A DNA stretch of 64,000 bases from Piper betle. Lineage: Eukaryota; Streptophyta; Magnoliopsida; Piperales; Piperaceae. This document shows, piece after piece, positions 22,447 to 35,906 of this stretch (position 1 is its first letter; each line of letters starts with the position of its first letter). The notes under the pieces are model-generated. The model was not told where the DNA came from. It did no database searches and saw nothing but the letters and a program-made list of their open reading frames with translations. The stretch covers positions 1-64,000 of the forward strand of contig JAURVB010006142.1 in the NCBI GenBank assembly GCA_033002965.1. Direction: 5' to 3'. The translations under genes were made by a program, and so were the position numbers.

Positions 22447-23471
22447 GTGGTATTAGAGCAAACATGATGGGTGACTTGGAGACAAGAAGCTCAATGTCTG
22501 GGTTTGTTATTAATTTTACTAATGGGGCTGTGTTTTGGAAATCTAGGTTGCAAAAGTATGCTGTATTATCCACAATTGAAGCTGAATTTATTGCTACTAT
22601 AGAAGCTTGCATGGAGATGCTATGGACAAAGAGATTTTTTAATGAAATTGATATTAAACAGGAGAGATACATTGTCCACTGTGATAGCAAGAATACAATT
22701 CACCTAAGTAAGAATTTAAGTTTTCATTCAAGGAACAAACAAATTGATGTGGGATATCATTGGGTAAGAGATGCATTGGAAAGTAAATCTCTTAAGCTAT
22801 GAAAATTCATATTGAATGGAATGTTTCAGACATAATGACTATAGTTGTGTCAAAGGAAAAACATGTTTACTGTAGGAATGGAGCAGGCATGGACGGAGCT
22901 TCCCATGTCGACTAGAAGTATTTCATGGAGTCGAGAAGGGGAGGTTTGTTGGGTTGTCCCTCCCCCATAAATACATGAAATGTCAACCCTAATTTGGGCA
23001 AAAACCAAAATTGTTTAGAAAATGCGTTTTGCGTTGTGATAGGTAAAACACAACTACAGACGTTTTTCTTCTTTGGTGTGGAGAAAAAGGGCGACGAGGG
23101 GAGAAAGGTAAAATTGTGTGAATTGAATAAAGATGAATGTTTTGTTGAGATTTGCTTACGATTGTCAATGGTAGCTTCTACAAGTTCTTAATCGGTGATA
23201 TTTTTCCCTTATTCTCTTTATTTGTGATTAATACTAATTGTGTAGAAATTACAATAAATTAGTATTGGGGGAGTTTGTTCTCCCGTAGATATTTTCTGTA
23301 TCAAGTTGTGTTATAATGAATTTGATCCAGCTGTTTGCCCCATGGTTTCTTCCCAGATTTAAGGTTTTCCATGTAAAATTAGTTTTGTCCATATTGGATG
23401 GTATTTCTTTATAGGTTAAATTGTTTGATTGTTACTTCTCATCAATTATGTGTTGAAATGGAGATTTAGGT
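22440..23471 (+). mobile_element. Ty1/copia element remnant: RNase H, polypurine tract and 3' LTR
   Basis: At 22446-22459 GTGGTATTAGAGCA resembles the initiator-Met primer site. It is followed almost at once by the copia RNase H region (about 22470-22915), so nearly the whole internal region is deleted. The reading begins near a SMSGFVINFTNGAVFWKS segment, then KYAVLSTIEAEFIA, a CDSKNTIHLSKN segment and a KQIDVGYHWVRD segment, the usual order at the copia polyprotein end. A GAGAAGGGGAGGTT purine tract precedes TGTTGGGTTG, the 3' LTR start at 22947. The LTR is cut at about 23471. The same LTR family appears reversed at the window end. Confidence 0.85.
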
Positions 23472-24141
23472 GCTCCATGTCATTGACAAGGTTCTCCTAG
23501 AATCCTCTCCAATGATCTGGATGTTTTTTTGAACACTGCTAACAAATTCCAATCTATCTACACCACCAACACTAGACCTAGCACTCCAATGTTCCCTGCA
23601 AACTGTATAGCCCACGTTTGATATGTCCAGTGTTGATAGCAAATGACATGGATGCTAGGCGAGAACAATGGAGTAGCTACTCTCCAAGGAGGGTATGGTC
23701 AGCAACAAACTCATGTTCTAGCTAACTACACCTATTCAACTCGGCATGATCGGGATGTTGAACACTTTCAGATGGTGGGAATGGTACATAGGCAATGGTA
23801 GTGATTTATGAATGTCGGTCATATGAGAAAGAAAGACATGGGGTTGTGCTATACAGACAATGCTTGTGATCTACTCATAATAGTAATGTTAGTTCAGGAC
23901 TGATGATTAGGTCACTAATTGGGCAACCTACAACTCCAAAAATCTAATGAATGAAACCGACTTCCACAGCCAAGGTGGTCATGATCATCGACTTGGCCAC
24001 TAAACTCCATGTCATTGACAAGGTTCTCCCAGGATCGTCTCCAATGATCCAGATGTTTTTTTGAACACTGCTAACAAATTTCAATCTATGCACAACACTA
24101 GCACTAGACCTAGCACTCCAGTGTTCCCTACAGACTGTATA

Positions 24142-27100
24142 ACAAGCTCCTAGAGGAAGTAACGATGAGGTGAACATCTGTGGGATTGATTTAATCCGTT
24201 GCAATTCCTCGTCTTCCATGCTAATGTAACTTCACAATCAAGCTTAGTCTCATAGGGGAGCACTATGACTATCTACAAACTTCTATTTGTGTCTCACATC
24301 AAATGCACAATTTCAAAGTTGGCAATTCCCTTCATGATGTATTTCTTCCCTATTTAAATTTCATATCTAGAGGCACACTCTCTCACTAAGCACACTAATC
24401 ACATTACTGAGCCCACACTATGTGTATCATGTCTAACTCAATTTGTCCAACTCTATTGCCCGACTATAAAAACATTGAGTAAGATCAAGAAACATAATCG
24501 GCCTAACTTGGAAGAACTTGCACACATCAAACCTTTAATGACATCTCTAATCTTAATCGACTAAGAGTTGACTCTGATTTACTCATGAACGAAATTTGAG
24601 GTGTTACATTCAAAATACCATGATCATATAATTCTTCTCATTAAGAAGCAAATATACATTTTTAAGATGAAGATGAATAATCATATTATTGTCACATCCC
24701 AAAGCATAAGCCAGTAACAATTATAAACCAAAGATTATTTTTGAATAAGATGGTTGAAAAATTACACTTCATAAGTAAAATTTACGAGACAAATAAAATG
24801 TCATATCAAACGATGACACCCCATTAAAAAAAATGAAATAATGTAAGATTATGTTGAAGGGTCAACTATTTTTTCCAACACTTAGAATCAATACCTTCTA
24901 AAAATATAACCAATGTTGAAGATCATGTTTTATTATACCCATTTACATGTTTACATGACCATTCACATATTACAATAGAAAATACACAACCAAAAACTTT
25001 AATCATATATGGATCTCATATAAGCTAATACCCATCTAAATATGCACAACAATATACTTGGAAACAATACACAAACACAACCAGTCATACTCATAATCCA
25101 TGTCACAAGGATTACTTACATTGGCCAAGAGGCAAAAGAGTAAAGACCTGAACAAAATACACAATCAACTGAAAACTAGAATATTCCATAAAGTAAAGAT
25201 TTTTATGCGGAAACAAGGGGGAAAAGCTACAGCTTTATGTAGTACTATTAGAAAGTCAAAGATGACAACTTTACATAAGAGGAAAAATCACAGCATCAAT
25301 TAGGAAGACAATAATAGTTAAAAATGCTACTTCAAGGAAAATTATTTTAAAAGGAAAAAAACCAAAATCACTAATTTATGTAGGAACAAAAACATGCGAA
25401 AACACATTCATAACGGCAAAAATCTTTTAAAAAATTAAAAACTCTTAACTTTGTTGCAAAAACGAGGATGATCAATCCAGTTACCCAAGAAGATAACAAA
25501 ATTGAACAAAATTTTGCAATCCAAAACTGGCAGATTGGGATGTTGCCGCAGGTTGCAAGCACGCCGGAAATGGAAGGAAGACCAAAGACGATAGTTTCGC
25601 CTATTAAAGCTACAATAGCGTAGGGCAACCGAGCCAGGCCGAGTCACACGTCCTTTTTCGAGTGTTATAATTTTGAGGATAAAAATACCCATACTAGACA
25701 ACATTTAATCCGATCAGAAGAATGTGAAATGATGTTCTTTTGCAGGACATCTGCACCAATATTCAAATCCATAGCCACTCCACCTATGTTGATTGCCATT
25801 CCCATCAAAATTAAGGCTAATAGGTATATAGTGAACAATAAAAATGTCAATCCCTATTTGTACACCATGGATATGTGATTATGTGAACTTAAGATATTTT
25901 GGTAGACATATCCAATATCACGGTCGTGTATTCAAAATACTTTTTTTAGATATACTTAATATTTTATAATTATTTTTTTTTTGAAACTATAACATAAAAA
26001 AATTGTATATAATAAAAATAGTTCCAGGAAAAAAAAAGAACACTTACCATGTGTCATTCCCAAAATACATAAAAAAATCAAATTTTTACATTATAAGTAT
26101 AGATTAAATAATATATAGAATATAAAGGAGATTTAGAAATTTGTTAATTCTTGCGATGGACAAGAATGCCTTGGGTTTCTGTCGACAGGTTGAGGACTCA
26201 ATCACAAGCAAAGAGAGTCCTGAACCACAAACCAGATCTTCAAAAATCCAAGACTAAAAATTGACATGTGAACTAAAGTTTCTGCCTCAAAGCGATGATT
26301 TCGATGGCCAGTGTAGGCTCCATTCGTAGGTAATTTGATCGAGCTTCAATCGAAGATGATTGAGTTGAATAAATTATATAATAAGAGTAAAAAAAATATT
26401 ACTAGTTTAAAATAAAATTTATGCTTACAAAAATTAGGAGTTTAGATGGGCCCACTCGATTTTGGGTGTCACACAAAATAAACAACAGATAATAAATAAA
26501 TGTAATAGTTAAAATGATTACCTTGTGCCTTATCTAGCATGACTCCCTCTAACAGTGGCCGAATGTAGAAGAAAGTAGAGAATTGTGCAGTCGTCGACTG
26601 TCATTGTAACGAAATGAATGGCACAAGTTAGGTTTGATTTTTGATATGAATACTTAGCTAACGCAAACAGTGGCAAACGTGGCTTAAAACATGTTTATGT
26701 CCTTCAGCCTATTATATTAAGGAAAGACATATTTTATGTCCATATCCACTTCCACAATTATATAAATATAAACATATTATTCAGGGATACATGCAGATGC
26801 AAATGCGAACTAATGGGCTGAAATAATCATTAACATTGTATTATATTTCCTACATGTGAAACAATGAGGTGGTGGCTTATTACTGCTTAAAATAATGACT
26901 TGATGGGCACTCTTCTTGGGCTCTATTTGAATTACCTTGTCATACTATTTCATAAAAAGACATTCACAGGTAAAATGTGTCTTTAAACATTGACCGGCGG
27001 AAACAACTATCACAACGGCATTGCACTGCACTTAAAAGGCAATCTAAGAAGAGGACTGAAAAAGGCAAAAGGGTCAGCTAGCTGATGGGTTGGCCAAGTT

Positions 27101-27604
27101 GTTAAAAAGCTGAAGATTGATCCACTCCTAATTGTGGATGATTTTCATCTAATACCATTGGAAATAAAAGGTGGATAATATACAATAGTCTCTAGTAGAA
27201 AAAGGCTCAACGTGGAACAATCAATGATCGACCTATAGGAGTTTTTGACTACTAACTACTCTAAATCACTATATTTTTAACAATTACTAACGTCACTTTT
27301 CTACAATACCATTTTTGAAAATAATGTATATCTTATTTCCTTTCTTGCTTACTACCCACTTCTCTTATTTCAATTGAATCCACTTCTTTGGTATGGCCAA
27401 AATTTGAGTCGGCATGCAATGACAAAACTAGTTATAGGTGGTTGTACTTTCAAACTTTATTCATTCGAATCCTAACCAAACTCCCTAATATGAATAAAAA
27501 AATTTCCATTGATTTAAAGACTAGTTTGTATTTTGCCATTTTTTCAATGTATTATGAAATGTAATTATTCTTGTCCACCATAGATGCCACTTATTTCCTT
27601 ACTC
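24142..27604. other. AT-rich intergenic, no supported gene
   Basis: No exon structure, RNA gene or clear element boundary was found on either strand. Frames up to about 90 residues (for example at 25371-25704) lack motifs. A segment around 26440-26475 ends in TTTTGGGTGTCACACA, similar to the ends of the family D LTRs, but no second end was located. Confidence 0.5.
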
Positions 27605-28975
27605 TGTAACATCCCGACCCAATTAATATAAATTGATGTGCTTAATCACTTTTCAAAAAGTGGCTAACTGAATAAAAGGTCATAAGCACCATCTCTTACA
27701 TTTCCACCAATATGGTAGATCTTACTCTTATAGGTATTAGATGTAAGATTAATTTTTTTGGGTTTATACAATCCATCCACTTTAAAAAATTTATCCTTGA
27801 AATTCTTACATTTAACTCACATCCATTATAGCCCACGAGGCTAGAACCTAGGTTATATCTAATCTACCCCACCATTCAATATGGCTCCTCAATCAACTCT
27901 GCAAGTCGACCAAATTATTGTAAATTAATAAGCTTAACATTTCTTTAAAAATGGTTAATTAAGTTAAAATCCACAAACCCCTTTATTATATTGGATCTTA
28001 CCCGAGTAGGTATTCTATGTAAGACTAACTTTTGGGGGTTTTATAATAACTGTTACAAATTATGTCTAAAAGTGGTTGGCTGATTTACTATTTTATCAAC
28101 CGTTTCGAATTAAATTGAAATAAAATGACAATATATTTTTTTACTATTTAAAAAATGATAAAAAAATATGCTATATTTAACCGAGCCACTTTCATTTTGA
28201 AACAACATTATGGCAAAAGACTCTATCGTCATCTTTTTACCGATTTACCACCTTACTAAAAGTTTTTGTAGTAAAAGTTTAGTATTATTGATCTATATAA
28301 ATTAAGAAATATTATCATTAACATTTTAATTAAAATTTTATATTATATATCTTTTTAAAGTTCGTGTAATGCAAATATATGGTGGAATTTTGTGATCTTT
28401 GCATGGGCTTTATGTCACCAAAGAACTTATGAGTTCAAATCAAAATTTACAGTCAAATGGTAATGGTAGATATTTTGGCTATACTGTAACCACATCATTT
28501 GGAGCCCTAATTACAATACCTATGACAACCCAGTCCAATCAGTTTTAATTGATAAGCTTAGTTATTTCTTCAAAAGTAGTTGACTATATTAAAGTTCATA
28601 AACATCATCCCCACTATTATATTGGATTCCAATAGGTATTGGATATAGAACTAATTTTTATGGGTCTCACAATCTAACCACCTTAGTAAATTCCATCCTT
28701 AGAATTCCTACCCTTGACTTGTAGTTAATGGCCTAGCCCACATCTAGTCCAACCCAAGTGACTAGCAACCTAGCTGATGTCTAATCTAACCCACCATCAA
28801 ATATGATCTTGGGTTGACTCTGTAACAGATCAAATCATTCGTGCACATTAATAGGGTTAGTCATTTTTAAAAAAATAGTTAACCAAGTTAGAGATCATAA
28901 ATATCATCTCTGCTAACATCTTAGTTTTATCCCAAGTATTTGATGTGGGACTAACTTTTGGGCTTCTTATATACA
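27605..28975. repeat. Two paired copies of an internally dimeric LTR-like repeat
   Basis: Unit 1 (27605-28060) starts TGTAACATCCCGACCC, and unit 2 (28518-28975) starts at the equivalent ATGACAACCCAGTCC. Each unit holds two diverged sub-copies of a segment (AAATTGAT, CTTAxTCA, TTAAAAAxTGGTTAACTxAGTT, then CATAAxCxxCATC, TATTGGAT, GTAxGACTAACTTTTxGG). Sub-copies begin about 27605, 27890, 28518 and 28810. The TGTAACA start and the end in TTACA or TATACA resemble gypsy LTRs. About 455 bp of different sequence separates the units. No target duplication could be proven. Confidence 0.65.
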
Positions 28976-29174
28976 CTATGAAAATCAATTTTCATTTTTA
29001 TGAATCATAAATGCAAATATCCCTTCCCTTACCTTTTAACAAGACAAATATTAAGCTTTTTACTAGAAAATGAAAATAAATTTTTTATATTACCAATTAG
29101 TAGAAAAATCAAGCATAATTACCAAAAGGGGGAATTATGATTTGTCATAAATACCACTAGTATGATTTACATTT

Positions 29175-29175
29175 A

Positions 29176-29205
<30 letters not shown>
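29175..29205. repeat. AAT trinucleotide microsatellite
   Basis: About ten uninterrupted AAT/ATA units sit in non-coding sequence. Confidence 0.9.
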
Positions 29206-29206
<1 letters not shown>

Positions 29207-29219
29207 CTATACTACCAAA

Positions 29220-29420
29220 TACAGTTAGCTAAGGTGGCTAGGTCTAGCTACCCAAGGGCCATGGGTAGCTAGATTTGGCCGCCCTTGAGGCAAGAGGCCA
29301 AAGGTGGCCAAGTCTAGCCTCCCAAAGGGTGGCTTGGATACCCTTGCGCAACCAAGGGTTGTTGCCCCTGGCCTTGGGGCAACCAAATCTAGCCACCCCA
29401 TGTCGGTCGTGGCTATCGAC
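29220..29420. repeat. Short GC-rich degenerate repeat patch
   Basis: Motifs such as GGTGGCTAGG, GCTACCCAAGG, GGCCAAGTCTAGCC and CAACCAAATCTAGCC recur in both orientations over 200 bp in otherwise AT-rich sequence. This makes frames on both strands (29225-29527, 29275-29457) that are by-products. It may be the inner part of a decayed MITE, but no terminal repeats were found. Confidence 0.45.
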
Positions 29421-30420
29421 AGTGGCCAGATGCAGCCCTCTAAAAAAAGTTTTTTAAAACTAAGGGTAGTCTTGCCATTATAAAAATTTTTCCCCTTTTT
29501 GATAATTAGTTTTGATTCTCCCACCACTAGGTAATGTAAAAATACTTCCTCCTTTTTTGGTAAAAAGCTAAAAAATATTTATATCTCTTTATATAAATAG
29601 AACATAGCATTGTCATCATCGACCAAATCAACCTACAAAATTGGCAATTTACAGAATATTCATAGATAAAGAGAAGGCAAAATACTCAGGATGGGAGAGG
29701 GGCCTAGAAGACCCTAGTTTAAGGTGAAAAATTAGATTTTTTTAATCAATTGGATAGAAAGGGTATTTACTAAAGACAGTTTCTAAAAATTGTTAGGAAC
29801 ATCAAATCTAATTAATCTAAATGTTACTAATAAAAGTATGACAACATTAAGATAATAAATTGTTCGACTAGATCTAGTTAGCTTATACTCGGTTGAGCCT
29901 AGACTCCATCACCCAACACAACAGTTGTTACAACATCTCATGACTTGCTATTCGATAGTTTGAAATACATGGAGAGTGATAAGAAGGGTTGAAAATAGTG
30001 AAAAGAGAAGATGAGGGTGATCGCCTCTATAAACAACCCCCTCTCACCAATGAAGAAAGGAGGGCTAGGTGTTGCATGCAAGGAAAATAGAAGCTCTGTT
30101 GCATGAAGGAGGAAAAGCTCGACATGAAGCAACCCACAGTAGTTGAGAAGATGAGAAATCCCCTAATCGTACAAGTGCATAAAACAATAGAGAGAAGAAA
30201 AAAGGGGGATCTCTGCCCTGGGTATGCTATTCCTATTATCACAACCTCCACCAAATCAAAGCCCATTTGCCCCCCAAAGCAAACCATCCTAAACATCACC
30301 ATTAAAATCTCCAACCAATGCAAAAAATTTAGCAAAAATTCCTAGCATCTACGATAAGATTGTGATGTTGCTGTCACTTTGTGTAGCCACCCCAAAGGCA
30401 ACCACCTAGAGCTCCTACCT
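29421..30420. other. Unassigned intergenic
   Basis: No gene is supported. Opposite-strand frames at 30027-30335 and 30103-30345 overlap each other and have no domain. Confidence 0.4.
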
Positions 30421-31787
30421 ATAAAACCTAGTTTCGGGTTAGGGTTTTACCCACTTGTAGGTTACCTAATTCGGGCCAATTTTGAGTCGATTCGTGGCGA
30501 GCTCGAGCAAGACCAATTTTACGAATATGAACATGAGGCCCAAATGGCCATATAAGCATGTTATGGAGGCTGGTATGCCTGACATACATATGATAGTTTC
30601 AATTATGATACAGTAGAGCATGAGTTATCACTATATACGCGAGATATACATATGATTTTTATGAGTTGGTTAGGATTTTAGGCCTAGATCTATGTCATTG
30701 TAGCATTTAGTATCCGTTTGGGATTTTTTGGGTATTTCATTTGCATATAGCATATGAATTTTGGATCACCGGATTTGCCCCTGCGGCCCTAACTTAATTG
30801 AGTTCAGGGTTTGAGGTCATTTAGCCTTGTTGCCTCAATTCTTGCCTACAAAATCACTTTTAGGACTTTAGTCAATTTCGCCTTTGGAAGGTCTTGATCC
30901 GAGTTTTCCGTCCATACATATATTGCATATACCCATAGGTGGGCCCCATTAGACCACTAAGTTGTCAAACACTTGGGTTGCACCACGTGGCAAAATCTAA
31001 GCCATCCACTCAAACCTAGCATTCTCTATTTGATTCCAGAGATCTTCCACGATTTCACTATGTTCACGCAGCCGCCACTTTGGCTTGCCTCCGGCAAGTC
31101 TCTGCCTTGCCGCCGGCCACTGGACCGGCACACCTATGACCACCTTGCAACCGGCTTTCCATTCATACCACTCACAAGCACCACCGCCGCTGTAGTCACC
31201 GCCGGTAAGGGGGTTTTAGAGCCGGTCTCTGCCGCCGCTGCCACCATTTGGGCCATTTTTCAGCGCCAGCAAGCCACTTCCGATTGATCCGACCACCCAC
31301 ACAACATCATCTTGCTGTGATTTACATTTTGAGACCACCCACGACCACCTCTGTGGCTGTGATTGCTGCTGGTGACGCCGCTGCCCCCAACACGATGCCG
31401 CATCTTTCGGGCAATTTTCGGACCAGCCACTGGCCGAACTCTGCCGGTTGACACCACCAGCAGCTCCGCCTTAAACCCCTCTGTCGATCCCGACCGGCCA
31501 ATGGCTGTGTGAGCATTTACCGGCGATGGGCAATGGCTGCCCTGTCCAGCCTGTTTGCTCGTCTTCACGTTCGTGCCGCGTCCACCTGGTCGTGCTCCCG
31601 TTCGCTTGGTCATGCCGGAGTTTGCCAGTCCATGTCCATGTCTGTGTCCATCAGCCTACCCTACCCAACGTAGTGTTTAACTAAGTGTGCCAAACACTAG
31701 GGGAGACTAGGGCCTTGGTTCATGCATACCATAGCATACATACATACTCATAAGAAAAGGGCCAGACATAGCAACTCGATTTGGGTC
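30421..31787 (+). repeat. Family E LTR-like repeat, plus copy
   Basis: It starts with TATAAAACCTAGTTTCGGG and runs collinear with the reverse complement of 1806-2692. Past 30973 it becomes GC-rich, with scattered CCGCCGG motifs and open frames on both strands (30973-31287, 31260-31613). I take these as composition by-products because no domain is visible and the diverged copy does not keep the frames. Its end abuts the outer solo LTR of the nest at 31793; whether the repeat originally continued beyond is unknown. Confidence 0.55.
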
Positions 31788-34700
31788 AAGACTATAATAC
31801 CCCCATTCGGTTCAGGCCCGAATTGAATCAAAGTATTAAAACTTGGGGCCATTACTCTTGCTCATTCAAAATGAAATGCCGACCACATGACTAGACATAA
31901 CCACTCGAGGTGTCAAAAGATGGAAGACTCAAGGAAATCTAAATGAACATCCAAACGCACATGAACACTCAAATATATGTACAGACTCTTAATGTTGGGC
32001 TTATACAAATAGAGCATCCTAAATCAATCTAAGTTATAAAAGAGACTTTTAATCTTGTGAAAAATTTGGCAAAGTCTCCCATTTAGCTAGAACACAGGAA
32101 AAATTGACGACCTATATAAATTTCATATTTAACAGGAAAAAAATGCAGCTCATTCCACAATTTTCATTTCATCACCAAAACGCATCACAATTGTGTTTCA
32201 CACATTCATAGCCCATTCATGTCACAATTCACACAACCACAACATATTTTAATATTCTTCAGGCTATTGGTTTGCCTAGTCTTCACATGGGCTCATCTCA
32301 TGAAAAATAAAACAACGCAAATGCTCCTCCAACCCATAGTTCTTCTTCACTCCGGGTGGGTACCTACACAAGTAATATGGTTTAACGTACCTGAGTTATT
32401 TTAACCTTTAGTTCCAGGACTTCAGGGCCCAGAGAAATCTTGTACAAAATGGTTAAAGTTGTGTAGCCTAGAGTACACCGCCTGCAAATAGTTCAAATAC
32501 AAGTTAATGATAATAACTTTATACATTTACACATCAGACAACTCTATAGCTCTATTAAAAATGCTCGAAGTCTCTTATACATGAATATTCATAATGGCTC
32601 ACTAGCCCCACATTCTATTGACATCACATGGCCCATTGGCCTCCACAATATGAGCAACCACACAAAAGCATTGGCAGACAAGTCAACCATATCCATGAAT
32701 CATTCTTGATCCTTGCATCCCTCCAACCTAACATGCAGCAACATATTATATATAAAGCATATGTCAGTAATCAATAAACTACAGGTCTAGAAATAACTTT
32801 GGAAAACATTTCCAAATTGGCAAATGGATGAATCATCATCCATGGAAAGCTTCAACATGAGATCAAAAAATCTCCACAAGTCCACATCTTCATACTATAA
32901 TATGGCCAATAGAACCTAATTATAATCACTAAAATTGGAATACTCAATAGTAATGTATCAGTACTACGCATGAGCCAGAAAGTGGTCAACGATAACATGC
33001 TCATGGCCAACAGGGCCTATCTGATCATAACTGAAATATTTTGTAGTCCAAATACACACAACAGAGAGCATGTACATGTTGAATAAAAATTGCTAGCAAG
33101 TACTATAGTTGAATAGCATAATTGTAATGAACATTAACTGCCAAATCGAGCATCATAGGTGGGTACCGACCATGCCCCTCGGTGGGCGTCATGCTCCCAT
33201 CTATCATGCCTGTATAGAATATCCAAAAATCATACCATAAGTATAAGTCCTAGGGAGGGTTTGATAAATAGCGCTAAAGTAATTTTAGACCTAAAACTCA
33301 TCTTCTTAAAATGCATCAAGGGACCTCAACCTTGAAGTTGAATTAATTCCACAAATCGATAAGATGGAACGCAAGTTGTAGATCTAATAAAATGCCACTA
33401 ACTACATCCTATAAAATAAAAACAAAACAAAGTAGCGAGAAGCAGCAGATCAAGTAGAGAGAACTCCTAATGGATCTGTGAGGCATGCTCCATGTGTAAA
33501 GCACCCGTGAGTCAAGTCAGAGTTTTATATTAGCAAACCAGTCAATCGTCGGTTCAAGTCGAGTCAGTTTCATAACACGTGTTATGAGCCAAGGATAGTC
33601 ATGAGTTATGAGTAATGAGAGTCAAGTGTAACCGAGTATATGATAATAATGACATCAGAGTATATGATAGTATGCCCGTTTTTTTATGTATTTTATCATA
33701 GAATTATTTTTAGGCCTAATAACATATTAGGACATGTTAGATAATAATTTGGGTAGGCTATTAGTTATAGAATATATCATTTTGATGTTATTGAGTGTAT
33801 TATATTTTATGCTATTTTTTCCATTATTTTTTGGATTTATTAGGGGTTAGTTATTATTTTTGACTCGAGTCAGAGTTGAGTCAATTTTTATTTACAAAAT
33901 TGCCACTAAAACTTTCGCTCTGATGTTTCCTCCTCTCACCCAATCGCCACACCGATCACCGCCGCCAATGGTACCTTCGGCTGCCACACCGCCTCTGATC
34001 GACGTCGTCGACCTTAGCTAGACCTTTGTTGAGCTGTCCACGAGTCATCCCTCACCTTCCCGGCCGTTGGCCGGGCTCCATGACACAACAAAGCTGAACG
34101 CTCATGCGATTCTCCCTATATCGACTCCAACGCCAGCCATGTCTCTAAGCCATCGTCGTGCTGTTGTCGCCATCCTCTCTATCTAGGCGACCTTTTCCCT
34201 CGTCATGTGCCACGACAAACACCTGCCCAAGGCCGATCAGGCGTCACTACTGATCGTTGACCCCGTCCTCATCATGGTTGTGTTGAGCTCACTAAGCTAG
34301 TGCTGACCCACAACCCCAACCACACCATCTCACCAGCCAAAAATCGTTGAAAAACGTTGAAAATGCCAAATTTTCCCGGTGCCAAATTCGATTTCTGAGA
34401 CACGCGACCAAACCATAATCATCGCCGATCACAGACGATGTGAGGTATAATTACCTTCGACCTACTTATTTAAAATTGATAATTATTAGGATAACATGTT
34501 CGGACTTGATTGATTAACATGATCGAGTGCTTTGATTGTGAATGAAATGAATGTGCATGAATGCTAATGACCTAACTAGGTAAATTAAGTTTGAGTTGTG
34601 AATTAATTGTATTGTAATTTAGAAAAATTATGATGTGAATTGATGTGAATCGAATTAATATTGCTAAATTCACTAGTTAGGGAATTTTCTATCTAATTGT

Positions 34701-35645
34701 CTGACTTGATGACTTGGATTGTGAATTCTTTGATATGAGTATATTATTGAGGATGTGTGAATGCATTATTTATATAGTGGGCATTAGCTTTTAGATTTGA
34801 TGTGCGAATACGGAGTATGAGCTTGCCACCTAGGCACGTGGACATGATTGGAGTTTCTACTAGGTTCGTTAAGTATTTGCTTCTAGTTTGATCTTTTCTT
34901 CTATTGTGATTTGATTTGATAGGTAAGCGTATATGTTGAGTGTTGGATTTATCATATCTCACTCCACATGAGCCATTTAGTCGATCATCACCAAGTAAGC
35001 ACATGGACACGATTGGGTTATTAATGTGCTCAGGGCCAAGAGTTATATGGAGGATGTAGAGAGGCTTTAGTATAATGGATTTCCCAAGTGTGAAATAGTA
35101 TCAAAATGCCAAGGCAAACCACAAGTTAGAATGAGACACTGCTCAAGCTGAGGCTTATGGCTCCTGATTAGTGCCCTTATGAGTGATTCTAATATAGAAG
35201 AATATTAACAATTTATTTAACATAAGAGTCATCTCTCATGTGCCAATTTGATTATTCAGTTATTTCTGGTCCAGTAACACTCATTACTAACTTTTCTGTA
35301 TTAACTATGTGGGTGAGAACTTGAATGACTGAGCACTGTCATGATCATGAAGGAGGATCAATGCAACATGCACACATGTACCTTTTGAGAGTGAGTGAGA
35401 ATGTATTGTGATGAATTGTTGTGCATGGTTGTGGATAAAATGTTATAATATTTATTGCAGGAAATGTTGCATGAAATAATAAAAAGGATATATGTGTGAT
35501 GGTGATTATGCATATAATTGAATATGATGAGCTAATGGGGTCAAGGCCTGATTCAAAAACATAAAAATGATTCTGATGTGAATGTTTTGTTTAAAATACC
35601 ATGTTTTAGCAATGTTTTATGTTTTTATCGCTACATATATATATG

Positions 35646-35864
35646 CTATTTGTAAAAACCGTGACCCAAGTTAGGGTTTAATATTCATAATCAGTCGGTT
35701 CAACTGTTATTTTCAGTCGAGTTAATTTCAGAACACGCGTACTAAACCGAGGCTAGTCGTGTGTTATGAACCATGAGGGTTATGTGTACTCAAGTATATA
35801 ATAATAACATCATGAATACCACAGAAAAGAATGACTTATCAGAATATATGAAAGTATGCCAATT

Positions 35865-35906
<42 letters not shown>

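Larger units (their letters stand above)
21651..24141. repeat. Tandem segmental duplication, first copy interrupted by retroelements
   Basis: The unit consists of block B (335-365 bp), a 63-bp spacer and block A (about 135 bp). Copy 1 is B at 21651-22016 plus A at 23472-23603. Copy 2 is B at 23604-23938, the spacer at 23939-24001 and A at 24002-24141. Matching landmarks include GGAGTAGCTACTC, GTCGGTCATATGAG, CTACAACTCCAAAA in B, and CTCCATGTCATTGACAAGG and CTAGACCTAGCACTCCA in A. The copy junction shares a TAGCCCAC block with the start of copy 1. Retroelement sequence at 22017-23471 splits copy 1 and replaces its spacer. The minus-strand frame at 23944-24219 is unrecognised. Confidence 0.8.

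Noticed and set aside
23944..24219. 91-residue minus-strand frame with a protein-like look
   Set aside because: It spans the border of duplicated blocks and its A-block copy at 23472-23603 does not keep it; no family recognised.
30973..31650. GC-rich stretch that looked like a coding exon
   Set aside because: No domain, frames open on both strands, and the diverged inverted copy at 1806-2100 does not preserve any frame.
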